Source: Paenibacillus zeisoli (GTDB lineage: Bacteria > Bacillota > Bacilli > Paenibacillales > Paenibacillaceae). Taken from it: a DNA stretch of 64,000 bases. The number at the start of each line of letters is the position of its first letter. The stretch's first letter is position 1. The stretch is taken from NCBI RefSeq assembly GCF_003994465.1, contig NZ_RZNX01000001.1, forward strand, positions 558,001 through 622,000, written 5' to 3'. The notes beneath the pieces are model-generated. The model ran no database searches and was not told the DNA's origin. It saw only the letters and a list, made by a program, of their open reading frames with translations. Below, in pieces: positions 36,385-45,452 of the stretch. The position numbers were made by a program, and so were the translations under genes.

Positions 36385-36482
36385 GAGTACCACTTCCCTA
36401 CGCTGGTATAACCCAGATCAGGTGCAAAGGGTCCGGAAGTATGTAACTTCCATCTCAGCCAGAATCGGCCCCCCTAGTGTGT
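36385..36482 (-). promoter_or_regulatory. TPP riboswitch (THI element)
   Basis: The minus strand reads ACACTAGGGGGGCC, GGCTGAGATGG, GACCCTTTGCACCTGATCTG, GGTTATACCAGCGTAGGGAA, all conserved TPP aptamer blocks. A TACAAT (36502-36507) just upstream is the likely -10. With the following terminator it would stop thi transcription when thiamine pyrophosphate is plentiful. Confidence 0.97.
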
Positions 36483-36589
36483 AACTATTCAGGTTGATAC
36501 AATTGTAGCATGTTTTGGGAATATAGAGAACCCTCAGATCACTTCTCGAACGAAAAGCACTGAGGGTTACCATGATTAAAGCTTGAATA

Positions 36590-38143
36590 TTATACCTTTT
36601 TGGTTGACCAGGCTTCTACATCCCAAGTCTTGGTTACCCAATCCTCATAGAAATCAGGTTCGTGGGAGACTAGAATCACAGTTCCTTTAAATTCCTTAAG
36701 TGCACGTTTGAGTTCTTCCTTCGCCACGACATCCAAGTGGTTCGTTGGTTCGTCAAACAGAATATAATTGGTTTCGCGCATCATCAGCTTGCACAGACGT
36801 ACTTTAGCTTGTTCTCCCCCGCTCAGTGCTTTAAGAGGCCGGGTAATGTGTTCATTCTTCAGACCACAGCGCGCAAGATGTGCACGGACCTCATGCTGAT
36901 TGAGATGAGAGAATTCATTCCATACATCATCGATTGGAGTAATATTCTCGGCGCGAACCTCCTGTTCAAAATAAGCCGGGAACAAGAAATCGCCCTGGTA
37001 GGTTTTTCCGCTGATTGGGCGAATTTTACCTAGAATAGTTTTGAGCAGAGTGGATTTACCTACACCGTTACATCCCACAATAGCAATCTTATCACCACGT
37101 TCAATCGTCATGGACATCTTAGGCAGCAGGGCATGAGTATAACCAATCTCAAAATCAATTCCCTCAAAGACCGTCTTACCGCTTGCGCGAGCTTCCTTAA
37201 AACCAAAAGTAGGCTTAGCCGCCTCCTCAGGACGATCGATACGTTCAATTCGTTCCAGCTGCTTCTCACGGCTCTTAGCCCGGCCGGAAGTAGAGTAACG
37301 GGCTTTGTTCCGCTGAATGAAATCCTCTTGCTTCTTGATGAATTCCTGCTGTTTCTCATACGCCTCGATATGCTGATTCTTGTTCATGTCTGCCATGTCG
37401 AGGAACCTTTCATAGTTGGCTGTATATCTAGTCAGCTTCGCAAACTCGAGATGATATACCACATTAACAACCTTATTCATGAATTCTGTATCATGAGAGA
37501 TCAGCATAAAAGCATAGGGATAGTTCTGTAAATAGTTGGTTAACCACTGAATGTGTTCAACGTCCAAATAGTTCGTTGGCTCATCGAGCAGCAGAACATT
37601 GGGCTTCTCAAGCAGCAATTTGGCCAGAAGGACCTTCGTACGCTGTCCCCCACTAAGAGCGGAAACATCGCGGTCCAGCCCAATGGCAGAAAGACCGAGT
37701 CCATTTGCCATTTCTTCGACTTTAACATCGATTAAGTAGAAATCACCAATATCAAGCTGTTCCTGGATTTCGCCCATCTGATTCAATAGTTCTTCGAGTT
37801 CTTCAGGAGAAGCATCTCCCATTTTGTTGGTGATCTCCAGCATTTCCTGCTCAAGTTCCAGCAGGGGAAGGAACGCATCCTTCAGCACATCACGAACCGT
37901 CTTGCCTGGGGTAAGTATGGAGTGCTGATCCAAATAGCCATAACGCACTCTCGGGGTCCACTCCACTTTCCCGCTGTCTTTGAGCAGCTTACCTGTCAAA
38001 ATATTCATAAGCGTTGACTTACCTACGCCATTTGCTCCAACCAATCCTACACGTTCCCCGGCCAGCAGGCGGAAAGAGACATTCTTGAATAACGTGCGGT
38101 CTCCAAAATTATGTGATACGTTCTCAACTGTTAATAAACTCAT
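36590..38143 (-). CDS. ABC-F family ATPase (translation factor type)
   Basis: The 517-residue protein has two ABC domains and no membrane segment. The first has GANGVGKST, LSGGQRTKVLLAKLLL and VLLLDEPTNYLDVEH. The second has GCNGVGKST, LSGGEQAKVRLCKLMM and ILFDEPTNHLDV. A helical linker of about 80 residues (AYEKQQEFIKKQEDFIQRNKARYSTSGRAKSREKQLERIE split across 265-305) is the P-site tRNA interaction motif of the family. Such proteins act on the ribosome as YbiT/YkpA-like factors. A weak dyad at 36530-36570 may end transcription. Antibiotic resistance is not implied. Confidence 0.92.
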   Translation of the reverse strand: MSLLTVENVSHNFGDRTLFKNVSFRLLAGERVGLVGANGVGKSTLMNILTGKLLKDSGKVEWTPRVRYGYLDQHSILTPGKTVRDVLKDAFLPLLELEQEMLEITNKMGDASPEELEELLNQMGEIQEQLDIGDFYLIDVKVEEMANGLGLSAIGLDRDVSALSGGQRTKVLLAKLLLEKPNVLLLDEPTNYLDVEHIQWLTNYLQNYPYAFMLISHDTEFMNKVVNVVYHLEFAKLTRYTANYERFLDMADMNKNQHIEAYEKQQEFIKKQEDFIQRNKARYSTSGRAKSREKQLERIERIDRPEEAAKPTFGFKEARASGKTVFEGIDFEIGYTHALLPKMSMTIERGDKIAIVGCNGVGKSTLLKTILGKIRPISGKTYQGDFLFPAYFEQEVRAENITPIDDVWNEFSHLNQHEVRAHLARCGLKNEHITRPLKALSGGEQAKVRLCKLMMRETNYILFDEPTNHLDVVAKEELKRALKEFKGTVILVSHEPDFYEDWVTKTWDVEAWSTKKV

Positions 38144-38323
38144 AAAAAAGAACAGGCTCCTATCTCATATATATTTAATAAATTCAGTAATCATCAATAT
38201 AGACATTCAAGAATTTATTTTAGCATAAGAAGGAGCAATCCTGAAATAACTGAAGCAAAATTTAATGCAACTCGCTATTAAAATTGATGCTTAATTACTT
38301 GCTGTATTCCCACCTGTATCTTT

Positions 38324-39313
38324 TCAAGGTAATTTACGGCACACTCTGGACTCAAAATAACCCTTGGCTGCCGCTTCACGTTCACTCGTAAATACCTCTT
38401 CGAGTTTATATCCCGAATCGCATGAAGCACGGTAATAGTATTTAATTCCTGTGGCTTGATCGATCCCGCCGTGGATAACAGATCGTTTCACTAACCTTCC
38501 GCCGCCAAGAGCATAATTGTTGTAATACTCATCCCCTACAGGGATCCCTTGGAGAAAGACGAGGATTCCGATATCATTCAACGTATTGTTCCAGTCTTCT
38601 TCAGAGATAGTCGGAAGCGTGAATTGATAGGTTATCCCATGTCTAGCGGCGTACAAATTATGACTGTTGATCGTATTCGCTAAGTCATCTTCAATACTTT
38701 GAACTATCACGGTTCGTCTTGTTGCTTCATATACATCCTCATGGTCCAGCACAGATACACTGCTGCTTCTAGCGATTTCCTCCAGCGCCCCACTCATCCA
38801 CTTACCAGCAGCTGAATCATACACACTCACATAATGATCGAGAGTGAAATGGATTACATTCCCTTGCTTGTCTGCGTCAGCGTACGGCTTCTTGACGCTC
38901 CATCGATAGTCTGCTAGCGGCTCGTTATGCTCTCCAGTATACTCGCTGGAATGATAGATGTAGTATCCATCATAATCCATGACAACTACAGCAGGAATAT
39001 AGTTCATAAATGTCCGCTGTGCAGCAGCATCTTCTCCTATTCCAAAATTCAGATACAGCGTATGAAGTAACGAATCCAGCGCTTGATCGCGATTGGCTCG
39101 AAAATATTTGTCCGAAGCGTAACCCGCTTCATATTGCTGAAGCTCGTTGTCATTCAGCTGACTTCCACCGTCTTGAACAGCTGCTCTTAATGCAGAAGTA
39201 TAGCGGCTGCTTAGACGCTGCGCTTCAAGTCTCTCCTGACTATGGACAGAGCTTACCCATAAGAAAGGTCCCACGATAAGAACGAACAACACAGCAAGAT
39301 CAGTAATCTTCAT
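38324..39313 (-). CDS. Membrane-anchored extracellular protein of the Tad-like locus (329 aa)
   Basis: The protein has one N-terminal hydrophobic segment (about 5-22) directly after MKITDL, then a long extracellular part with no known domain. The start resembles pseudopilin or TadE-like topology, with no glycine-containing prepilin cleavage site visible. It overlaps the preceding 183-residue gene by 14 bases and has GGAGGG upstream. It ends the ten-gene cluster. It could be a minor pilin, adhesin or secreted substrate. Function not known. Confidence 0.8.
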   Translation of the reverse strand: MKITDLAVLFVLIVGPFLWVSSVHSQERLEAQRLSSRYTSALRAAVQDGGSQLNDNELQQYEAGYASDKYFRANRDQALDSLLHTLYLNFGIGEDAAAQRTFMNYIPAVVVMDYDGYYIYHSSEYTGEHNEPLADYRWSVKKPYADADKQGNVIHFTLDHYVSVYDSAAGKWMSGALEEIARSSSVSVLDHEDVYEATRRTVIVQSIEDDLANTINSHNLYAARHGITYQFTLPTISEEDWNNTLNDIGILVFLQGIPVGDEYYNNYALGGGRLVKRSVIHGGIDQATGIKYYYRASCDSGYKLEEVFTSEREAAAKGYFESRVCRKLP

Positions 39314-39851
39314 TCAACACCATCCCTCCATAATGCAGAGGGCTATCTTGTTCGCCAGAAGCTGAATCATACAGCATACTTGTAAATGTATTTAGAGGAC
39401 TTTGATCTTTCCGCTGAATATTTACCGTGAAATAGTCACCCATCTCCAAATAGTACTTTCGCTCTTTACTGTCCTTCTCAGCTGGTGTATCCGGAAATAA
39501 AACCTCCTCCAATTCCTCGGTGTAGTGTCCTTCATATTGAACACTATATTTATTGAGGAAAGTTGATCCGTCCGAGGGATCATCGTATTCGGGATGATAC
39601 TTTTTATGCTGATGCTCCATTGCAACATCAAAATATCCCCCGGAGCTTCCTAGCTCTGTCCGAAAATCCTCATACATCACTGGGGATATATATCCCTTAT
39701 TCCTCACAGAATCAACAAACTCAGTTAAAGCATGGTAGGAAGTAAGAAGAGTAATATCCTCCTGGGTTTTGGCATGCTGTACCGCGGGCACTAAGTAAAG
39801 CAGCAGCACGGCGAGCAAGGCAGCCAATATTTTGGAAACGGAGTTAATCAT
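39300..39851 (-). CDS. Membrane-anchored extracellular protein of the Tad-like locus (183 aa)
   Basis: After a few residues there is one hydrophobic helix (about 6-24, ILAALLAVLLLYLVPAVQ), followed by a charged, Tyr- and Asp-rich extracellular domain. No domain family is recognised. AAGGGGC precedes the ATG. It sits between the 130-residue and 329-residue anchored proteins, with small spacing or overlap, so it belongs to the same transcript. Confidence 0.78.
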   Translation of the reverse strand: MINSVSKILAALLAVLLLYLVPAVQHAKTQEDITLLTSYHALTEFVDSVRNKGYISPVMYEDFRTELGSSGGYFDVAMEHQHKKYHPEYDDPSDGSTFLNKYSVQYEGHYTEELEEVLFPDTPAEKDSKERKYYLEMGDYFTVNIQRKDQSPLNTFTSMLYDSASGEQDSPLHYGGMVLNEDY

Positions 39852-39862
39852 GAACTTGCCCC

Positions 39863-40255
39863 TTAATTCATTTTATTAAATGACACCCGCTTAATCTCTC
39901 CCGAAGTATCTCTGACGTACTTTACTTCATAACTACTGGTCAAACTGACTTCTTCAGCAGGGAAATCCACTTCCGATTCTATCTGACTGGGATATAATCG
40001 GCCCTGAAGCTCAACATCTAAGTGTTCTTTATGGCGCTCCTGCATAATTACTAGAACCTCAGCTCCCGTATAGGTCTCGGCAGTTACCTTGTTTGTACTA
40101 AGAGAGACACTTCGATTCTGTGACCCTCCTATATCAGAGGCGCGTTCAAGTGCCTGATTGCTCAAGGTTATTCCGGACCAGGTATAGAATAATGCTGTGA
40201 GCCATAAAGTCAGACCTGCCGCTAACCAAAGTATTTTCCTAGTATTCTCTAACAT
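39863..40255 (-). CDS. Small membrane-anchored protein of the Tad-like locus (130 aa)
   Basis: The N-terminal helix ILWLAAGLTLWLTALFYTW (about 8-26) is followed by about 100 extracellular residues with predicted beta structure. Its ATG overlaps the stop of the 161-residue gene (TAATG). It may be a minor pilin-like subunit. No known family is recognised. Confidence 0.78.
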   Translation of the reverse strand: MLENTRKILWLAAGLTLWLTALFYTWSGITLSNQALERASDIGGSQNRSVSLSTNKVTAETYTGAEVLVIMQERHKEHLDVELQGRLYPSQIESEVDFPAEEVSLTSSYEVKYVRDTSGEIKRVSFNKMN

Positions 40256-40740
40256 TATCTCGCCGTACTCTGCACAAAGATTAGACCACGAACAACGTTG
40301 GAGCTGTCCTTCACGACCTGAGCCCTGAACTTGCCGCTGGGATTAACATAGTTGGGATCTGTTTCATCCCAGGATTTCGTGACTTCCGTTGTGCTTTTCC
40401 CTGTAACTGATCCATAAGCACCGTCAGCAACATCTGCAGTGTTTAGAGAGGAGCCATACCACACGCCGCTCTGATTCTTCCCGGTGAGGACCTTGATTCC
40501 AAATTGATCTTTACCTTTAAATTTTCTAATGGCATTGACAACCTGTGAACCGCTGATCGAAGTGTCGTCATACACGGTAAACGAGGCTTGGGCAAGCTCG
40601 GTTTGAATATCAGAAAAATTATTTTGGGCCGTCTTTGTTGCCTCTTGAGCGGAGATAAATAAAATAACGACAATTGTAATAAGGGCTATGGTCAGGAAAA
40701 TACCAGCTGCAACTTTAAGTGCTGTAGACGCATTATTCAT
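40255..40740 (-). CDS. Candidate pilin-like subunit of the Tad-like locus (161 aa)
   Basis: The layout is pilin-like: a short N-terminus, a long hydrophobic helix (about 8-30, AAGIFLTIALITIVVILFI), an amphipathic continuation (QEATKTAQNNFSDIQTELAQ, seen as QEATKTAQNNF and SDIQTELAQ) and a small soluble domain (about 60-161). It directly follows the TadB/C-like gene, with GGAGGTTT ahead of the ATG. No G-xxxx-E type cleavage site is visible and there is no prepilin peptidase gene here. It is a candidate for the main fibre subunit, by position only. Confidence 0.75.
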   Translation of the reverse strand: MNNASTALKVAAGIFLTIALITIVVILFISAQEATKTAQNNFSDIQTELAQASFTVYDDTSISGSQVVNAIRKFKGKDQFGIKVLTGKNQSGVWYGSSLNTADVADGAYGSVTGKSTTEVTKSWDETDPNYVNPSGKFRAQVVKDSSNVVRGLIFVQSTAR

Positions 40741-40762
40741 AAATTGAAACCTCCATCTTTAG

Positions 40763-42844
40763 TTATATTTTTTGAATTTGTTCGTAATATTGGCTCATCT
40801 GTTCAAAGCTCATCCAGATCAATGGAATAACCAGATACATAAAGATAAGTGCATACATTGGCGTAAAACCGATCATCCGGCCAAGGTTTGCTTTAGTCTC
40901 CAGCATTTGATCGTAGTCCAGCCGCCTTTGCTCAAACCGAAAAGCCATCTCTGTCTCCAGATCATCGAAAGCCTGCGCTATCGGTATCTTCTCCACCGCC
41001 AGCAGCAGCTTCTCCGCCAATCTGCTGAACTCCGGAAGGGCCGATTCTTCCTTCATACATTGCAGAGCAGCTTCTGCCCCATGCTCATAATGGAGCAGGC
41101 ATTTCTCGATAGGTGTTCTGAATATGATGGAGTAAGCAAGCATCCACTCTAGAATTTCCTCTACAGAGATTCTCTCAAGTTCTCGAAGAATGGAGATCAT
41201 GGTCTGAAACTGGTAGACTTCATGCTTCATATCCATTGATCTAACTCTTCTTTGGAAATAAAGCATCCATATGGGGAAATAATATCCTGAACATCCGACG
41301 CCTATTGCCAAAAGTATTTCCCACCACTTCAAGTACTCTTGATTTAATCTGTTCATTTTGTCCATGATGCGGCTAACTGTGGCGGTAATCTGATCTTTAG
41401 AAAGACTTGTATCTTTGCTTGTAGCAACCATTTGGGACATTTGATTATAGTTAACCGTTGAGCGTAATCCAGCATTACGCAGACTATCTATCCATTTCCG
41501 ATCCTCGTCAGCGATTACACGGGCTTTCTTCATCTCATCGGGAGACGATGAGCCAAAAATCACGCCTTCTCTCGGACTCTCCGCTACAATACGTTCCCTT
41601 TCACTCCAATGCAGAAAGAAACAAGCACTTAACGTAATAAGAAAAGCACATATAAACAAAACGATTCGCCGAACATATATCCATTCCACTTTAAGTGGAT
41701 GGTTAGTATCTCTTAACAGCTCAGAAACCTTCATATAGACTCTGGAATCAGGTTTAGGGATAAATACTACGAGCAGATTTCCTATCTTTGAATTTTCATA
41801 TATTGTTTGTTCCCAGGGTCTTCGCTTAGGGCCGGATTCATAAGTTCTATCCTCCAGACTGCTTAGTTTCTGAAGCAACACATAAGCAAGAATGATAATG
41901 ACATATATTATGATCTTGGTCAGCAGCCCATATTTCCCTAAATAGAAATCCTCCATTAATGGGAAGCTTTTTCTTGCCCACAGCTCGATCGGTTTAGTGA
42001 AAAAGACCGGAATAAGAGCAATGAAATGTAATCCTCTCAATAAGTAATCAAGTTTATTGCGGCGCAAAACGTCCAAATGGATTTCCTGTGTAAGACTGCT
42101 GATCGCTTTTAAATAGACAGAGCCTTCCTTCTTCACTTTATCCCCATATTCCATAATTAAATAAGAAATTCCGGCAAAGGATTTAAGAAAGCGATTGGGA
42201 ATTGTCTCATAGTACTTATTAAGTTCTTCATCAGGCTCTGCGGAGACAAGCGCATCAGCTATAGCAAATCCGTGTCTTGCAATTTCTTCATCCGAACTCT
42301 CTGCAGCTTCATACAAGGCTTCTTCAACAATCCCGTGACGGTGATAGGCATGTCTCACCTCTGTAAAGTAATCCACCATTTGGAGGAGCAGCCTTTTCTC
42401 CAGACGATTAATAAATGAGTCCACAAACATGCCATTCAGAATGATTGCTGTAAGAATCAGCGTCAATAAATAAATAAAATCAGGATTTAAGCCGTAAAGA
42501 AGTGTTATACTGCACCCGAATGTTCCCATAATACTTATTCCTGCTGACATGGAATGTATACGAAGGTCGAACTCATTATAAATATTCACACCGGCAATTC
42601 TTTTTCGGATCTTAAGAATATATGTACGTACTAAGGGGAGCTTCATACTGCTCTGATAAGCTACCAGCATCCAGATTTTGTACTGATTAACCCAATTACC
42701 GGAAGCAGCTGGCTGTTTAAAAGCAAGATAGCCTTCGCTACTCTGTTCTTTTTTATGTATTATCTTTAAAGCTATCATCAGGCTAATGAATACAACTACT
42801 GATACGATCAGGGCCCACGCCAGCCACTGCTTAAGCTCCAACTT
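40763..42844 (-). CDS. Large membrane protein, TadB-TadC-like fusion
   Basis: The protein of about 693 residues has around eight membrane segments and two cytoplasmic helical regions of the T2SSF kind, one near LLQMVDYFTEVRHAYHRHGIVEEALYEAAE (split here at YHRHG) and one near YQFQTMISILRELERISVEEILEWMLAY. TadB and TadC are normally two 300-residue proteins, so this looks like both joined. They form the inner-membrane platform of Tad pili. The start is uncertain: ATG 42889 has no proper spacing, while GGGGTG lies six bases before TTG 42844. It overlaps the ATPase gene. Confidence 0.78.
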   Translation of the reverse strand, partial: KLELKQWLAWALIVSVVVFISLMIALKIIHKKEQSSEGYLAFKQPAASGNWVNQYKIWMLVAYQSSMKLPLVRTYILKIRKRIAGVNIYNEFDLRIHSMSAGISIMGTFGCSITLLYGLNPDFIYLLTLILTAIILNGMFVDSFINRLEKRLLLQMVDYFTEVRHAYHRHGIVEEALYEAAESSDEEIARHGFAIADALVSAEPDEELNKYYETIPNRFLKSFAGISYLIMEYGDKVKKEGSVYLKAISSLTQEIHLDVLRRNKLDYLLRGLHFIALIPVFFTKPIELWARKSFPLMEDFYLGKYGLLTKIIIYVIIILAYVLLQKLSSLEDRTYESGPKRRPWEQTIYENSKIGNLLVVFIPKPDSRVYMKVSELLRDTNHPLKVEWIYVRRIVLFICAFLITLSACFFLHWSERERIVAESPREGVIFGSSSPDEMKKARVIADEDRKWIDSLRNAGLRSTVNYNQMSQMVATSKDTSLSKDQITATVSRIMDKMNRLNQEYLKWWEILLAIGVGCSGYYFPIWMLYFQRRVRSMDMKHEVYQFQTMISILRELERISVEEILEWMLAYSIIFRTPIEKCLLHYEHGAEAALQCMKEESALPEFSRLAEKLLLAVEKIPIAQAFDDLETEMAFRFEQRRLDYDQMLETKANLGRMIGFTPMYALIFMYLVIPLIWMSFEQMSQYYEQIQKI

Positions 42845-44624
42845 GTTCACCCCAATAAGTGTTGACGAAAGTGCGGAAGTTAATGGCATCTTCCTTGGTC
42901 ATTTGATCTGTCATTTCCTGAATACATTGACTGGATAGAGAGCAGGAGGGTACATAACGTCCATTGTGATACTCAACAATGTTCCTACCTCTGGACTTAT
43001 CTTCATTCACACATTCCGTAATCCGCTCAATATAGCGGTTGCCTTTCATATCTGCACGCAAATGGATATTGAAATTAATGACGCTCAAAACTTGCCCTTC
43101 GGCCATTCTCTCATCCCTGAACATACCTGATTTAAGCAGTGAATTACGTAATGACTGAATAAGGTCATCAAATGTCTTGGCGTGATGTGTAAAAATAGTA
43201 AATAAACTAGCCACCTGTGCCATCTGAATCATCCACGTTGCCACCTCGTCTGTAGCCACTTCACCCAATATATTAACCGCTCCATCCGTCTTTTTCTGAA
43301 GATCAAGTCCAGCTTGGCCGCTAATATAATCTGTCTCCTTGAAGCTAAGGATATTGCGGCTGCTGTACAAGCTTCTTAGATTAAGCTCGAACGACATCTC
43401 CTGAACTCGGAGTGTGTATGAAGCATAAATATGCTTAACCATAGCCATAAGCAGAGTTGTTTTCCCAGATCCTTGTGCTCCGGTAATTGCAGTAATTCTG
43501 CTTCCCTTCATCAAATATTTAATAAGCTCAATGGGCAGCTCAGCATTGTCATCCTTGATTAATTGAGCTAGTACAGCGGACTTGACATCAAATTTCCTTA
43601 CAAAAAAGGCCCATGACTCAGAAAACGGTGGCCTAACCACGACTACCCGGGATCCGTCTTTCATTTCGTTCACTTTATACCCACTGGATTCGGATAGTTG
43701 ACCAGGGAGATTATACTTGTAGATATTTTGGCATACCCGCTTGAGCTCGCTCTGACTCCCAAACGATAGAAAAGGAAGATGAATGGACTTACCTCTGTAA
43801 AAGATCCACACACTTTCATAATTCTTTGGAACATGTGTCTGACTATTACGATGCCAGGTGCCATAGCCGGGACTATCCGAATTCTGTTCAATAACCTTCC
43901 GGCTACCCTGATCCGAAACACCACTAACCCCACCGCTTATACCGTCTATTCTCTGATCACGAAGCTCGTCTGCCACCGAGAATCCCTTATACTGCTGATA
44001 AATTCTTTGTACGATAATATCTAATTTCTCTTGGAGCAATAAAGGCCTGTACTCTTGATCAAAGGCATGGTTGATATCCTCAGCTGTAATCTCGAACACC
44101 TCTTCCTCGTTGTCAGCAGAGATTCTTGCCCTGTCCAGCTTATAATTCTCAATAAGAGTGCTTATAGCATTTTCTCCATGGCTCGATTTATATAAATACA
44201 GAAGGATATCAAACCGATCCTGATTGCACAACAAATGGATCTCTTCAAAGGGAATGATCTTGTCAATATTTGAGGCGTCAACTCCATAGGTGGTCTGTAG
44301 CAGATCGGAAATATACAGCTTCACAAATTCCTTATTCGCCAGGTCCCCTGATACACAGCCCTTTAAGGCTTTGCGAAGCTCGGTCCTCTGATTAAGAATT
44401 CTCCGGTATTGCTCTTCCCCATATTTCCAATCATCAACTCTTGTTCGGCTAAGATCATGGAGACTTTGTTTAATAGAATGAATTAGCGCATCGAGCGTAT
44501 AGCTTTCCTCTTGTTCCCCCGACTCCCTTAGGCTACGACTAGGTACAAATAGCTTGAAAACAACGAATAATATTATAGATAAAGATATAATTCCAACTAA
44601 TACAGCATTCATTCCAGCACCCAT
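42831..44624 (-). CDS. TadA/CpaF-like secretion ATPase
   Basis: The 597-residue protein has an N-terminal membrane helix (about 5-27), unusual for a family that is normally soluble, then a long domain and a T2SSE ATPase. The ATPase has Walker A GAQGSGKTTLLMAM near residue 380, a degenerate Walker B region (AVNILGEVATDEV) and a His box in FTIFTHHAKTFDDLIQSLRN. It powers assembly of a Tad/Flp fibre or related secretion. It starts right after the preceding gene's stop. The divergence from standard TadA is noticeable, but the fold call is firm. Confidence 0.88.
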   Translation of the reverse strand: MGAGMNAVLVGIISLSIILFVVFKLFVPSRSLRESGEQEESYTLDALIHSIKQSLHDLSRTRVDDWKYGEEQYRRILNQRTELRKALKGCVSGDLANKEFVKLYISDLLQTTYGVDASNIDKIIPFEEIHLLCNQDRFDILLYLYKSSHGENAISTLIENYKLDRARISADNEEEVFEITAEDINHAFDQEYRPLLLQEKLDIIVQRIYQQYKGFSVADELRDQRIDGISGGVSGVSDQGSRKVIEQNSDSPGYGTWHRNSQTHVPKNYESVWIFYRGKSIHLPFLSFGSQSELKRVCQNIYKYNLPGQLSESSGYKVNEMKDGSRVVVVRPPFSESWAFFVRKFDVKSAVLAQLIKDDNAELPIELIKYLMKGSRITAITGAQGSGKTTLLMAMVKHIYASYTLRVQEMSFELNLRSLYSSRNILSFKETDYISGQAGLDLQKKTDGAVNILGEVATDEVATWMIQMAQVASLFTIFTHHAKTFDDLIQSLRNSLLKSGMFRDERMAEGQVLSVINFNIHLRADMKGNRYIERITECVNEDKSRGRNIVEYHNGRYVPSCSLSSQCIQEMTDQMTKEDAINFRTFVNTYWGEQVGA

Positions 44625-45452
44625 TCAAGCCCCCCTGCCCGAGGAAGGCATACGCTGAATATCCGCAAGCTCCATCACTTTCTGGCTTAATCGCCGGACT
44701 GCATCCATATACTTCTCACTGGCCGTATTTCTCCGCAACCTGTTATAATTCCGCTGGAAAAACGCAATCACTTCTTGAGAATTCCAAGCGTTGGCGTATT
44801 CCCGGCAGTAGGGAATACCGAATATCGGTGCTTTATAGCCATATTTTCGTTTGATATTTGAGATTGAACAATGCTGATCGGCATCGTAGTGGTGTATGAC
44901 AAGCACATGCGGCTTATTGGTAAGCATTGGATTATACTTAGCTTCTTCAAAATAGGTCTCGAGTAGTCTATTGTTCTGTCTTAGCAAAATCACCGTAACT
45001 TCCCCTCCTTTCAATGTCATCTCATTAAAAGTTCCCGTCCCGGGGGAGTCGATTAATACACAATCATAACGTTCGTTGGCGACTTGAAGCAGATGATTGA
45101 ACTGGAGTTCCTGGTATCGCAAGAGACCTGATTCACCAAATTCAGGACCTGGAGCCATATCCAACCTGCCACTTATAAGCGGTATCGTATAATCCGAGAT
45201 ATTATTTCTGTCTAAAATCCCGCTGGCGGATAAACGCATTAATGCATCCATCCCTTGTTCGTTCGGCCGTGCAGCTAAATCTGCAGCATAGCTTTTATCT
45301 ACCTTAAATGCTTCATCAATACCCGTTCTTCTTTTACCTGTCTGTGTGAGCAAGAGCCTGATTCGATAATCCAGACTAGTCATCACTGCGAGTGGCACCG
45401 CTAGCTCTGACGTTCCAATCTGTCCATAGTCCCAAAAAGCAACTGTAGTCAT
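44625..45452 (-). CDS. Degenerate ParA/MinD-like protein (TadZ-like)
   Basis: This 275-residue protein has a P-loop-like start that has lost the lysine and the normal glycine pattern (FWDYGQIGTSELAVPLA). It keeps a Walker B-like strand (YDCVLIDSPGTGTFNE) and a late VLVIHHYDAD strand. In Tad systems TadZ/CpaE proteins of this fold help place the apparatus at the pole, and several have degenerate loops. It overlaps the gene before it by four bases (ATGA) and abuts the ATPase gene. Probably a localisation or scaffold protein. Confidence in function is low. Confidence 0.7.
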   Translation of the reverse strand: MTTVAFWDYGQIGTSELAVPLAVMTSLDYRIRLLLTQTGKRRTGIDEAFKVDKSYAADLAARPNEQGMDALMRLSASGILDRNNISDYTIPLISGRLDMAPGPEFGESGLLRYQELQFNHLLQVANERYDCVLIDSPGTGTFNEMTLKGGEVTVILLRQNNRLLETYFEEAKYNPMLTNKPHVLVIHHYDADQHCSISNIKRKYGYKAPIFGIPYCREYANAWNSQEVIAFFQRNYNRLRRNTASEKYMDAVRRLSQKVMELADIQRMPSSGRGA

